Virus record (IMG/VR): IMGVR_UViG_3300017706_001313
Location: 1-29,274 of that record
DNA: 29,274 nucleotides
From: a virus
Reading direction: 5' to 3' (one strand)
The translations under genes and the position numbers were made by a program. The notes under the pieces were generated by a model, which worked only from the letters and a program-made list of their open reading frames with translations, ran no database searches and had not been told where the DNA came from. This document shows positions 17,813-25,457 of the stretch, piece by piece. The stretch's first letter is position 1, and each line of letters starts with the position of its first letter.

Positions 17813-18068
17813 TGTTCGTCATTGCTTTTTGTGTCTGTTTAATTAGTTCATCCATATCATATTTGGACTTACATAATATATTTAGATAGCTCATCCCTAG
17901 GTGACGCTTACCTTCGTTGGATTGAGTAACATTCGGATCCGAAGAAAACTTGGGATTCGTAACATTGCAGTCTTTAAAGAATTGCTCAAAGAATATCTTA
18001 CCTTGAGGGGTGCTGTAAATGTGATCTACAGCTTCCTTAAACCTACGCTTCCTTAGAAGTGCTTTCAT
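17805..18068 (-). CDS. Bbp19-like small head-region protein
   Basis: 87 residues. STPQGKIFFEQFFKDC (19-34) and NEGKRHLGMSYLNIL (51-65) match the pattern of the small Bordetella phage Bbp19-like proteins: a helix with T-P-x-G-x-x-x-x-x-x-L/F, then E-G-x-R-x-x-G. Such genes are common near the portal and scaffold of podoviruses. Its function is not established. It overlaps the scaffold gene by 8 bases and the gene before it by 26, so it belongs firmly to this operon. Confidence 0.75.
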   Translation of the reverse strand: MKALLRKRRFKEAVDHIYSTPQGKIFFEQFFKDCNVTNPKFSSDPNVTQSNEGKRHLGMSYLNILCKSKYDMDELIKQTQKAMTNNE

Positions 18069-18306
18069 CTTTTAACCTAGTGTACCTGCTGAATGTGATT
18101 CCAAAGTAGAAAAAAACAACTTGAAAAGCTTTTAGATCTACATCTATAGGTGCATCTTTATTATCTGAATCTATAATAATCCTAGAAATATAGAAAGGTG
18201 TGTTCCAAATGTAAGGCCCTGTACCTTTAAAGGAATAATAACCTGATTTGTTGAAAATAAACTGAAGGGTACTCCTCCCAAATGAAAAATTTAATAGTGT
18301 TTTCAT
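18043..18306 (-). CDS. Small unknown protein between portal and Bbp19-like gene
   Basis: 87 residues starting MKTLLNFSFGRSTLQFIFNK. It is rich in aromatic residues (12 Phe, 7 Tyr) and ends in a charged tail (RYTRLKDESTSKEA). Residues 67-78 (AFQVVFFYFGIT) are hydrophobic and might cross or touch a membrane, but the rest is strand-like. One base separates it from the portal stop, and it overlaps the next gene by 26 bases. No family recognised. Confidence 0.6.
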   Translation of the reverse strand: MKTLLNFSFGRSTLQFIFNKSGYYSFKGTGPYIWNTPFYISRIIIDSDNKDAPIDVDLKAFQVVFFYFGITFSRYTRLKDESTSKEA

Positions 18307-18307
18307 A

Positions 18308-19957
18308 TTAAATATTGAGTAACTTACCTAATCCTTCGGGATCATCGGATCGGGCTTTCGCCACATCCTTCATAGCCCCAGCTATATTAGGTAATTGCTC
18401 AATTTGTTGATTTTGCTGTTCTTGTTGGTTTCTTGCTCCCCTACTATCGTCTACTTCTTTCTTTGGTGCAACAACTTTTCTACTAACATTTCGCATTCTA
18501 GTAAGCTGATCCACCAATTCTACATCATTTATTGCATCCATGATTTCAGGCTTTACTGAAACAAGTGGTGTTAAATCTTGGAGTAAGCCTGATAAGTTAC
18601 CAACACCTGATGCGTATTGTGCATGGGCTGCTGGACTCGTGAACACAATCTCAAGGGAACTGTCAGACAGGGATTCAGGCAATTGTCCGAAATCAAAAAT
18701 ATCGTCTTTTGACTGCATCCACTCGATAACGTGCTCAATTACAGGAGCAAGAAATTCTGTTTCCATTCGAGCAAGTAAGGGTCCAATTTGTTGAAGCATC
18801 TGACTACGTTCGTCTTGGATCTCAACAATAGATTGACGTTCTTTCTTTTGGTCACGGATAATCTGATCCGTAAAGAAAGACATTTGAATCTGTTCTCGAT
18901 AGTCCCGTAACAACTCCAGAGTAATCTGAGGTTGTGAACCACTCATAATAGGTTCAGGAACAGGTGTACCTTGCTCTCGGTATATAATACTTCGGGCTCC
19001 GTAGCTGATCGGTAATAATAATGAATCTTCTTCCGCACTAATTGTAGGTGCATTTGAAAGTTCTGCACTCTTGAGTAGTTCCATCACCATCTTATTCAGT
19101 ACACGAATGGCTGGCATACAGGAATATGCAGGACCTCTTCCCCAGATCTCACCAGCAACAACCATCCAACGTGGTACTAAATACGGAAAATAAGTAAGTC
19201 CACCTTCTTTCAGTATGGCATCCAAAGCTGGTAGATAGTATGTAGCTTGGTAGGGTCTAGCTGTACCTACTTTACCATGACGCTGAGCTCGAATGTCTTG
19301 ACTAGGCTCAACAGCATATACCAACTCATGTTTAGCATCCGTAGTCTCAGGATCAAAGCCTTTTACATTGACCACCTCTGGGAACATTTGAATCAATGCT
19401 TTTGTGGTCATGAACTTCCTGTGATATAAGGTATCCACCTTACCCACTTCGTTCACGTCAAAGAATGAATCTGCAAGCGCACAAGACTTAAATGTGATAA
19501 TGGGACCTGATCTGTCAACATAGGTAACAGAGGTTCCAAAGGATCCTAGGTCATGAAAGGCTTCATGGCCTGCACTGTAGAATTGGCAATCAGGTAATGC
19601 TAAAATGTGCATTACCTTGTTACTTAACTTCTCAATAAAAATAAGTTCTTCGGTAGTCAGGTCAGCACTCGGCTTGGCCTCTGGCTTTAGATATGCCCAA
19701 TTGTTTGACTTAGGCATCAAGTAACTGCACATACCATTAGCAAACATTTGATTTGCTCGTACGGCTGTGTGGTCATACAACATCTTACTGTTGTCTTGGT
19801 TCCTTGTGCTCGTATGGCCCCCAGCAGACTTGAAATCTGCTCTGTTAGGGGTAACATACGTCTGAGCCTCTTGAAGCGTAGATTCGTGGCCTGAGCGCAT
19901 CTGCTTGAGCTGCGAATACCTCTCACCTAACCGAACTATTTTTTTAAGCGGTGGCAT
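18308..19957 (-). CDS. Portal (head-tail connector) protein
   Basis: 549 residues, the same scale as T7 gp8 (536). RANQMFANGMCSYLMPKSNN, then WAYLKPE (about 67-90), is the typical start of the podovirus head-to-tail connector family. AEIWGRGPAYSCMPAIRVLN (about 267-286) and the helix LLKSAELSNAPTISAEEDSL match the R-x-P-A-x-x-x-L-x-x-I-x-x-L-N region and the stem. The C terminus is Gln/Asn-rich. It forms the dodecameric ring at the capsid vertex through which DNA is packaged and released. Its ATG overlaps the stop of the proline-rich gene by one base (TAATG). Confidence 0.93.
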   Translation of the reverse strand: MPPLKKIVRLGERYSQLKQMRSGHESTLQEAQTYVTPNRADFKSAGGHTSTRNQDNSKMLYDHTAVRANQMFANGMCSYLMPKSNNWAYLKPEAKPSADLTTEELIFIEKLSNKVMHILALPDCQFYSAGHEAFHDLGSFGTSVTYVDRSGPIITFKSCALADSFFDVNEVGKVDTLYHRKFMTTKALIQMFPEVVNVKGFDPETTDAKHELVYAVEPSQDIRAQRHGKVGTARPYQATYYLPALDAILKEGGLTYFPYLVPRWMVVAGEIWGRGPAYSCMPAIRVLNKMVMELLKSAELSNAPTISAEEDSLLLPISYGARSIIYREQGTPVPEPIMSGSQPQITLELLRDYREQIQMSFFTDQIIRDQKKERQSIVEIQDERSQMLQQIGPLLARMETEFLAPVIEHVIEWMQSKDDIFDFGQLPESLSDSSLEIVFTSPAAHAQYASGVGNLSGLLQDLTPLVSVKPEIMDAINDVELVDQLTRMRNVSRKVVAPKKEVDDSRGARNQQEQQNQQIEQLPNIAGAMKDVAKARSDDPEGLGKLLNI

Positions 19958-20187
19958 TATAATCCTGAACCTAGTTGTTTCTTTTTCTGAGCACTTGGAG
20001 CTGGTGCCTTAGTTTGGCTTCGCCTAACTGCATTAGGTTGCCTCTGCTTTGTCGTAGGTGCAACCACGGCAGCAGATCCACGACCCTTCGAGGCTGCCTT
20101 AATCGGTGACCTTGGAGCAGGGGGAGGCGGAGGCGGTGGAGGCGGTGGAGGCGGAGGTGGAGGTGGAGATTTAGGTTTTGATCCCAT
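19957..20187 (-). CDS. Proline-tract basic protein (possible T7 gp7.3-like)
   Basis: 76 residues: MGSKPKS, then 16 prolines in a row, then a Lys/Arg/Ala-rich body ending QKKKQLGSGL. No acidic residue is present. The proline tract is encoded by alternating CCA/CCT/CCG codons rather than a single repeated codon, which suggests it has been kept as protein. T7 gene 7.3, which also lies directly before the portal gene, encodes a short, very basic tail-assembly protein with a Gly-rich C-terminal tag; position and composition suggest the same role, by inference. The stop overlaps the portal ATG. Confidence 0.65.
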   Translation of the reverse strand: MGSKPKSPPPPPPPPPPPPPPPPAPRSPIKAASKGRGSAAVVAPTTKQRQPNAVRRSQTKAPAPSAQKKKQLGSGL

Positions 20188-20210
20188 AGTTAAATTTTGT
20201 TAAATTGTTT

Positions 20211-20555
20211 TTATCTACCTCTTTGGTGTCTGTCAAAACTAATGTTCATGCCTACAAAGTCCCCAAATTTAGCCTTATAAGATGTACGGCCAGGATATTT
20301 AGGCATTCGTTTACCTGAAGACTTAGCCTGTGGCTTAGCTGTTACTACATCCTTCTTAGTATTGGTTATTCCTGATCCCAGACTGGTTCTTTGTTGAGCA
20401 TTTACTGCTCTGTCAGAGCTACGTCTGCTTTGAGAAACAGGAAGACCACCACCAATACCTACATTAGTTCTGGATAAATTAAGCTGTCTGGCAGTCGGAC
20501 CTACTAGATATCCTCTGGCTTTGGGAGCTGGTGGTCTAGGAAGCATTTTTGCCAT
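20211..20555 (-). CDS. Small basic protein, related in tail motif to the proline-rich protein
   Basis: 114 residues, rich in Arg, Lys, Ser and Gly. It carries RTSLGSGI at about 56-63, similar to the QLGSGL end of the next protein. The C-terminal KYPGRTSYKAKFGDFVGMNI may be folded. It overlaps the gene before by 20 bases. No family is recognised. Its basic nature and place before the portal suggest a minor virion or head-assembly component that touches DNA. Confidence 0.6.
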   Translation of the reverse strand: MAKMLPRPPAPKARGYLVGPTARQLNLSRTNVGIGGGLPVSQSRRSSDRAVNAQQRTSLGSGITNTKKDVVTAKPQAKSSGKRMPKYPGRTSYKAKFGDFVGMNISFDRHQRGR

Positions 20556-20928
20556 ATCGTGAGAGAATTCTGTCGGTAGAAATAAATTTTATCGGTTTGT
20601 CTGGGTATTTTAAATACCGATTAAATCCAATTGTGTCAAGATAGTATGGCATCATGGTTACCAAAGAAGTAATACTCAAGCCCTGAGCATAGGTTACCAG
20701 CCAATAAGGATCTCTCTTAGGTGAGTCCCATACATTTGGATTAGACCTCGTTTCCTCGTGACCTAACAATATAATGTTGGGTGCGAAAAATACATACCGC
20801 TTAGCCTCTGGAAAACTTGATATATAGGAATCCAGCAGCTTAACGAAATCTTCGCCTACACTGTGATATGTGATGACCGCCTGATCCATTGGAGTCAATC
20901 GAGTCGGTAGTGGTTCATTGATTGCCAT
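20536..20928 (-). CDS. Unknown protein, perhaps GNAT-like (T7 gp13-like)
   Basis: 130 residues with no signal peptide. The order of blocks (DQAVITYHSVGEDFVKLLDS, NIILLGHEE, DPYWLVTYAQ, a helix MMPYYLDTIGFNRYLKYPDK, then PIKFISTDRIL) is vaguely like T7 gp13, a small GNAT-like protein needed for virion assembly. This likeness is weak and could be misleading. It lies 1 base after the large terminase stop. Confidence 0.6.
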   Translation of the reverse strand: MAINEPLPTRLTPMDQAVITYHSVGEDFVKLLDSYISSFPEAKRYVFFAPNIILLGHEETRSNPNVWDSPKRDPYWLVTYAQGLSITSLVTMMPYYLDTIGFNRYLKYPDKPIKFISTDRILSRYGKNAS

Positions 20929-20929
20929 T

Positions 20930-22255
20930 TTACCAGTCTAATTCTTTTACTTTGTACTCAATGCGGTCATTCTTATTCAAGGTACTGTGTTTGCTGGCTT
21001 CTTTCAGCCCAACAGCCAATGTAGCAAAAGCATCTGCCCCGTGAGAGCATTTGTCGTGAACAGGTGTTTTCCTGTATACCTGTTTCAATTCGTCCCACTC
21101 TTTACGGTATCCCTTGAGGTGTTCAATCCCCATGGCACATTCAGTCTTGTTCATCCAACATCTTGGCAAGACAGTACGAACCGCTTCAATCTGATCGCTC
21201 TTACTTAACCGCTTTACTGCATTAGCCTTGATGCCAAGGGATCGGAGAACCTCTTTCCGTGATCTACCTGTACCCAGTTCCCTGACATTCACATCGTGAG
21301 GTAAATAATGCTTCCCATAAACCACATCGTTCATAGTAGACCAAAGATCTAGCTTACGAGCGTAAAAAGGTAGACCCTCACCAGAAGATTCAAAGTAATT
21401 AACAATCCTGACCTCTTTTCCGTACTGCTGAAAGAACCATATAGATGTCGAGTCATCCATTCCTAAGTCCCAAGCCGTATGCACAGGAAGCGAGGGATCA
21501 GGGGCCAGTGTTTCCAGTACCTGACCCTTACGAGTAATCCTCGTCATGATATCACCGTAATAGGCCCCCTCAACTGGTGTGTGGAAGCTACACATGTACT
21601 CCGATTGGAACTTCGCCTCACTGGTTGATTCATTGCGAGCCTTACGAAGCTGTTCGGGAGACATTGCCTTAGTCTTGGTAGCCGATAAGTGACTAGCAAA
21701 CCAGTCTTTGTCCGCCTTGGCTCGCTCCAGCAAGTGAAAGAAGTGATTCTGGCCTCTGGGGGTTCCATTGAACAAAGCCCAACCACCATTCTCATTTAAA
21801 ATGGGTGAAGTCAACTGCCAAGCCACGGGATCACACAAACTATACTCAGAAAATACTATACCCAAGGGATTAATGCCTACCAATTTGTCGGGATTGTCCG
21901 CTCCAAGCAGTTGAATCACGGAACCATTACTCAAAGTAAGACTCATCTCCTGCTCAGACTTGCGAACAACCAAATCCCTAGGAATAAAATCAATAAACTT
22001 GCGACCATCTTTGTCCTGACCCTGCCAAATAATCCGTCTAATCTGATTCTGGAACGGACCAATGTACAAATACAACCCTCGCCTCTGGAGAGTCTTGGTG
22101 GCCATAACGTTAATAGATGTCAAATCCTTACCTGCTCGCCTGTGCCATGCAACAACAGCCCGAAGATTCGATTTGTCAGGATCAAACATGTACTTCACAA
22201 ACGGAAGCTGGTAGGGTCGAGGTACCCAACCCTGTGCTGGAACAGTTAATTCCAT
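20930..22255 (-). CDS. terL: Large terminase subunit
   Basis: 441 residues. The ATPase is at the N terminus: a Q-motif-like RPYQLPFV (13-20), Walker A AWHRRAGKD (36-44, Lys43), Walker B LGIVFSEYSL (131-140, Glu137) and the coupling motif LFNGTPRG (161-168). The RNase-H-like nuclease follows, with acidic residues Asp263 (TAWDLGMDDST), Asp321 (LPHDV) and Asp408 (HGADAFA). It cuts concatemeric DNA and drives it into the prohead through the portal. Here the terminase genes stand at the head of the late cluster, before portal, whereas T7 has them near its end. The ATG overlaps the stop of the small subunit (TAATG). Confidence 0.96.
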   Translation of the reverse strand: MELTVPAQGWVPRPYQLPFVKYMFDPDKSNLRAVVAWHRRAGKDLTSINVMATKTLQRRGLYLYIGPFQNQIRRIIWQGQDKDGRKFIDFIPRDLVVRKSEQEMSLTLSNGSVIQLLGADNPDKLVGINPLGIVFSEYSLCDPVAWQLTSPILNENGGWALFNGTPRGQNHFFHLLERAKADKDWFASHLSATKTKAMSPEQLRKARNESTSEAKFQSEYMCSFHTPVEGAYYGDIMTRITRKGQVLETLAPDPSLPVHTAWDLGMDDSTSIWFFQQYGKEVRIVNYFESSGEGLPFYARKLDLWSTMNDVVYGKHYLPHDVNVRELGTGRSRKEVLRSLGIKANAVKRLSKSDQIEAVRTVLPRCWMNKTECAMGIEHLKGYRKEWDELKQVYRKTPVHDKCSHGADAFATLAVGLKEASKHSTLNKNDRIEYKVKELDW

Positions 22256-22851
22256 TACTGTTGGGCTATCTGATCCTCTGGGGACTCAAACTCACTGTAA
22301 TCATCCTCCTCAGCTAACTCAATAATCTTGGCCTCATCTACCAACTTATTAGAGGCATCCTGTGTCTGGGCAATCAGATCCTTCTGAGTCATCTTACTAA
22401 AATCAACAACATTGATATTAACGGAACTCTTCATGTCCGCTTGCAAATCAATCGTCTTAGGCTTGGGAGCAAAGTAACTGGCTAACTTATCAACAATACC
22501 TGCCCTATCCTTGTCCGTGAGATCAGCTGTACCGTCCTGAACCATATCAATCATAACCTCAATCGGATTAAACTTAGCCTCCATAAATGTGGCCATAATA
22601 ATCTTCCGCTGCTCCGCTGGGCTGGGGGCCTTGGCCATCAACTCCATTAACTGATCTCTAACCTGTGTAATCTGGGCAACCTCCTTTTCTTTATCACTAA
22701 GCTCAACCTCAGCAACTTTCAAATCTCTCTCGGCTTTGTAACGGCGTTTATAGCAACGATCTACTTTCTTCTTTTTCTGAACCGCAGCTTGCTTTGGCTT
22801 GATTCCATTCACTGTCTTGCGTTTATCTGCAAAAAAATCTCTCTTTGGCAT
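22255..22851 (-). CDS. Candidate small terminase subunit
   Basis: 198 residues. The N terminus is strongly basic (KRDFFADKRKTVNGIKPKQA), followed by a long charged coiled coil (about 35-80), a compact helical part (IIMATFMEAKFNPIEVMIDM, then DRAGIVDKLASYFAPK) and an acidic C-terminal tail. A DNA-binding N terminus, oligomerising helix and C-terminal tail, and a stop that overlaps the large terminase ATG, fit the subunit that recognises viral DNA. It is the first gene of the leftward late cluster. No specific family motif was recognised. Confidence 0.65.
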   Translation of the reverse strand: MPKRDFFADKRKTVNGIKPKQAAVQKKKKVDRCYKRRYKAERDLKVAEVELSDKEKEVAQITQVRDQLMELMAKAPSPAEQRKIIMATFMEAKFNPIEVMIDMVQDGTADLTDKDRAGIVDKLASYFAPKPKTIDLQADMKSSVNINVVDFSKMTQKDLIAQTQDASNKLVDEAKIIELAEEDDYSEFESPEDQIAQQ

Positions 22852-22900
22852 GTTGGTAACTTAGCAATAGTCTACTCAATTTGTCAACAATTCATTGGTT

Positions 22901-23237
22901 TGACCCCACCACTTGCAGCAGAAAGTACAATAAAAAAACCTAATGCCCTTTTTTTACCTTATACGTTTATCAACGACTTAAGTCATTTGACCCCGTTGAC
23001 CCCGCTTTTTCATAGGATTGTGTTAAAAATTAAAAAAAGAGTGATCTGAGTCTCAGAAAAGCGGGGTCAACGGGGTTATATTACATAAGTCCTTAATAAA
23101 CGTATAAGATAAAAAAACCCCACACGTTGTTAGGCTCTGCTGTGGGTAGTGGGGTCAGTGTTCCATAAGATCTTGCTAAATAAGAATCTCTGTAACATTT
23201 GCTAATGGGGTCAGTGGTGGGGTGAGTAGTGGGGTCA
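22901..23237. repeat. Cluster of seven TGACCCC/GGGGTCA sites (iteron-like)
   Basis: TGACCCC occurs at 22901-22907, 22988-22994 and 22997-23003. Its complement GGGGTCA occurs at 23063-23069, 23151-23157, 23207-23213 and 23231-23237, with near copies GGGGTTA (23072-23078) and GGGGTGA (23219-23225). All left-hand copies point one way and all right-hand copies the other, symmetric about the inverted repeat centred near 23033. This looks like a set of binding sites for one protein. It lies just upstream of the late genes and at the strand switch, so an origin or a late-gene control site is possible. Confidence 0.7.
22949..23117. repeat. Long inverted repeat, 61-base arms
   Basis: 22949-23009 pairs with 23057-23117 with seven mismatches. 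The inner 20 bases (accccgttgaccccgctttt and its complement) are perfect. The outer ends are seven T paired with seven A. The 47-base centre is AT-rich (TGTTAAAAATTAAAAAAAGA). It contains no gene. It could extrude as a cruciform, act as a bidirectional terminator, or be an origin. Confidence 0.85.
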
Positions 23238-23264
23238 TTTTGAAAAAAACCAAAAATTGGATGC

Positions 23265-23307
23265 GGGGGATGGGTCCCCCCTTGTTTGGGGGAACAGAGT
23301 TTCCCCC
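23265..23307. repeat. Two adjacent GC hairpins
   Basis: GGGGGA-tggg-TCCCCC (23265-23280) and GGGGGAA-cagagt-TTCCCCC (23288-23307). They stand between the GGGGTCA cluster and the palindrome cluster. A run of seven C follows a few bases later. No U-tract follows, so they are not typical intrinsic terminators. Confidence 0.65.
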
Positions 23308-23338
23308 ATAGCCCCCCCTTCATGCACAAATATTCTAC

Positions 23339-23820
23339 GAGCCTTCGGCTCCAGCGATTCAGAAGCTACGCTTCGCTACGCTAAGCTACGAGCCTTCGGC
23401 TCCAGTGTTTCAGAAGCTACGCTTCGCTACGCTAAGCTACGAGCCTTCGGCTCCAGCGTTCTCAGATGCTCCGCTCCGCTCCGCTCGTCGAGCCTTCGGC
23501 TCCAGTGGTTCAGAAGCTACGCTCCGCTTCGCTCCGCTCCAGTCGCCCTTTGGGCCAGTCGCTTGAGGCTCCTGTAGGGGCTCCTTCCGCTCCGCTACGC
23601 TCCGCTACGCTGTTCTTCGAGCCTTCGGCTCCAGTGATTCAAAGGCTTCGCTACGCTCCAGTCGCCATTTTGGCCAGTAGCTTGAGGCTACTGGGGCTCC
23701 TTCCGCTCCGCTCCGCTCGTCGAGCCTTCGGCTCCAGTGGTTCATAAGCTACGCAGGTAGCCTCAAGAGCTGACGCTCCCAAGGCTCCTTCTGCTACGCT
23801 ATTCTTCGAGCCTTCGGCTC
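23339..23820. repeat. Palindromic repeat cluster (GAGCCTTCGGCTC family)
   Basis: GAGCCTTCGGCTC, a 5-bp stem with a TTC loop, occurs exactly at 23339, 23390, 23441, 23490, 23619, 23722 and 23808. The first three units are 51 bases apart and include TACGCTTCGCTACGCTAAGC, itself full of small palindromes. A second motif, CAGTCGCC(C/A)TTT(G/T)GGCCAGT, occurs at 23540 and 23659. The stretch is richer in GC than the late genes and full of short runs of GCTCC and GCTACG. Frames across it give only repetitive peptides (RAFGSS, SEATLRYAK), which I take as by-products. Similar clusters of small palindromes are known from some organellar and cyanobacterial genomes; origin here is unknown. Confidence 0.9.
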
Positions 23821-24101
23821 ACTGGTTCATGTACCCATAGTTCGCAAGCTCACTAGAGATACATGTACCAGTGGTCCCCTGATTCAGTGAACGCTTGAAC
23901 ACATGAAAAAGACTTCCTATGTACGAAAGTACCACAGATACTCTCGTCAAATTGGATGTTTGGAACATGGTTTCATGTCCCACAGAACCACCGAACCAAC
24001 CAACAACAGCTCCCAACCCGCATAAACACAGGGCTCACAGCTCCCTTGACCCATCAAATCCTCACCCTTCTAAAGCCTGCAATCCTTTTCATGTATTCAA
24101 G
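23821..24101. repeat. Inverted repeats before the rightward genes
   Basis: ACTGGTTCATGTA (23821-23833) pairs with TACATGTACCAGT (23860-23872) with one mismatch. CTTGAACACATGAAAA (23894-23909) pairs with TTTTCATGTATTCAAG (24086-24101) with one mismatch, enclosing about 176 bases. Between them lies GTAC-GAAA-GTAC (23921-23932), a GNRA-loop hairpin. No convincing gene is present here; the open frames on both strands have no ribosome site and odd composition. Confidence 0.6.
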
Positions 24102-24159
24102 TGCTTGTTTAGTGAGCCTACCTAACAACTAATACAACGACCAAAGAGAAGTGGTTTGT

Positions 24160-24318
24160 ATGCTTAAAAAAGACAACATTGAACGTGGAAACTGGACTCA
24201 ACTAAACACTAAACTAACAAACAAAGACAAGCTAGTCTTTAGAAGTATGGTAGTGATTAACCTAATAATGATTGCTGCCTGCGTTATCAAAGTTTACCTA
24301 CTCCAAGCAACCAACTAG
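24160..24318 (+). CDS. Small membrane protein (52 aa)
   Basis: MLKKDNIERGNWTQ begins a charged N-terminal half of about 25 residues. One hydrophobic segment follows (MVVINLIMIAACVIKVYLL, 30-48), and the protein ends QATN. The ribosome site AGAGAAG lies 8-14 bases before the ATG, which supports translation. It is the first rightward gene after the strand switch. A possible promoter is TTGTTT (24105-24110) with TAATAC (24130-24135), although the 19-base spacing is not ideal. No family recognised; small single-pass proteins of this kind are common among early phage genes. Confidence 0.65.
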   Translation: MLKKDNIERGNWTQLNTKLTNKDKLVFRSMVVINLIMIAACVIKVYLLQATN

Positions 24319-24343
24319 CCTCGTTTCGTCTGCGCAACCCACA

Positions 24344-24443
24344 TTTTTTGGGATAGAAAATTGTATCATCACTGTCAAGAGTTGCTCGTACCTGCGCTTG
24401 CCTCTTTGACAGCAATAATTCATTTTTCTATTGTCCCCAAAAA
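24344..24443. repeat. Long imperfect hairpin, possible structured RNA
   Basis: The left arm (24344-24381, TTTTTTGGGATAGAAAATTG to ACTGTCAAGAG) pairs with the right arm (24402-24443, CTCTTTGACAG to CTATTGTCCCCAAAAA) with a few bulges. The loop is GTTGCTCGTACCTGCGCTTGC-like, of about 20 bases. The 286-base gap between the two flanking genes holds no other gene. It may be the end of the upstream transcript, a leader structure or a small RNA. Confidence 0.55.
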
Positions 24444-24555
24444 TATCATCCCAACTAGCATAAGTCCTTCTTATTCAGCTATTAGCAATGCTACTGCCCC
24501 AACTTAATTGGAAGTTTTTACTCGTCCCCGGTAAGAAACCGCCACAGACTCAACT

Positions 24556-24570
24556 TGTCCACACTGGACA
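24556..24570. promoter_or_regulatory. Perfect short palindrome before a small-gene pair (operator-like)
   Basis: TGTCCA-CAC-TGGACA, 35 bases upstream of the next ATG. The size and position fit an operator bound by a dimer, or a small mRNA hairpin. Confidence 0.4.
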
Positions 24571-24604
24571 TCTAACAACATAAACGGCCCTGCGCCCTTT
24601 CACT

Positions 24605-24868
24605 ATGCAAATTAAAACCTTATTCTTGGTATCCCTTACGCCCGCCACCCGTGGCGACTACTCGGGCTATGTAGCTTTGCTTGTATCCCGTTCCAAAGAG
24701 ATTACAAAGCACTTTCTGTTTGAGGAACAGATCGAATCCTTTGCCCCTCACGTCGGAAAAGTTGGAGATTATTTGATCACAACAGAAACCCGAAAAGGGA
24801 AGCCCATAACGAACGTGGAACCAGTTCCCGAAATATCAAACGCCTTATCTGAATTCTTAGGAGCTTGA
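24605..24868 (+). CDS. Unknown small protein (87 aa)
   Basis: The protein reads MQIKTLFLVSLTPATRGDYS onward, with alternating hydrophobic strands (GYVALLVSR, KHFLFEE, GDYLITTETRKGKPITNV), suggesting a small all-beta domain. A short OB-like fold would fit, but no motif proves it. No signal peptide. No strong ribosome site precedes it (CCCTTTCACT). It is followed after 4 bases by the next gene, so the two form an operon. Base composition is higher in GC than the late genes. Confidence 0.65.
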   Translation: MQIKTLFLVSLTPATRGDYSGYVALLVSRSKEITKHFLFEEQIESFAPHVGKVGDYLITTETRKGKPITNVEPVPEISNALSEFLGA

Positions 24869-24872
24869 ATCT

Positions 24873-25454
24873 ATGAAAATTCCAGCACACACACGAGTAC
24901 GCCGAGATTGGCGAGCCACCATCGAACCGACAGGTAAAGTAAAGCCAGCAGCGCAGCGCCGAGACCTTGCTCGCTTCATGCCTCGCAACAGCAACGAGCT
25001 CGACAGGCTAGCCAACAACGACCTTGCAAGGGCCACAGTTTCCGCCCACCTTGAACAAGCCATCGGCAAATGCAACCGAGCATTCACCAGCACAACCGCC
25101 AATCAATGGGAGATCGTGGAATGTTCTTTGCATCACATCACACAAGACGACGTAGACGCAGCACGAGAGGCAGCCGAGGAGGCTACCGCCCTATTCACTC
25201 AAGAAAGCCGAGACTTCCAACAGGCCCCACTTGATGAAATGGCCTTGCGGAGCAACGAGATAGAGGAGTATTTACCTTTTGCGCCCAGCGTTCACCAGCT
25301 ATGCAAGGAAAACGGCAAATGGCCTTTTGAGAACCATGTTGACGCTGACTTGCTAGAAAAAGAGTACATTAGACAAGCTCGACAAGATCAGCCCCCACAG
25401 CTTGCAACTGGCAGCCGCCGACGCCAGTATTTCAAACAGCCAGTTTTAGACTAA
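24873..25454 (+). CDS. Unknown basic-to-acidic helical protein (193 aa)
   Basis: MKIPAHTRVRRDWRATIEPT opens a basic N-terminal part with RRDLARFMPRNSNELDRLAN. A helical Ala/Glu-rich centre follows (DDVDAAREAAEEATALFTQE, about 91-110). The C terminus, with RQARQDQPPQLATGSRRRQY, is basic. No catalytic motif or membrane segment is seen. Its codons end in C or G far more often than those of the late genes, a possible sign of separate origin. A strong terminator follows the stop codon. Confidence 0.65.
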   Translation: MKIPAHTRVRRDWRATIEPTGKVKPAAQRRDLARFMPRNSNELDRLANNDLARATVSAHLEQAIGKCNRAFTSTTANQWEIVECSLHHITQDDVDAAREAAEEATALFTQESRDFQQAPLDEMALRSNEIEEYLPFAPSVHQLCKENGKWPFENHVDADLLEKEYIRQARQDQPPQLATGSRRRQYFKQPVLD

Positions 25455-25457
25455 AAC

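Noticed and set aside
1-22851. Recurrent T7-type phage RNA polymerase promoters in the late cluster
   Set aside because: I looked at the gaps between late genes and saw no shared 18-23 base motif; gaps are mostly too short.
23093-23329. A minus-strand frame across the GGGGTCA cluster
   Set aside because: Composition follows the repeats, there is no ribosome site, and it begins in C-rich hairpins.
23257-23747. Plus-strand frames giving RAFGSS and SEATLRYAK repeats
   Set aside because: These are translations of the palindrome cluster in overlapping frames; no start signal supports them.
23919-24125. A 68-codon plus-strand frame
   Set aside because: Pro-, His- and Ser-rich without a ribosome site; it spans inverted repeats and overlaps an equally poor minus-strand frame.
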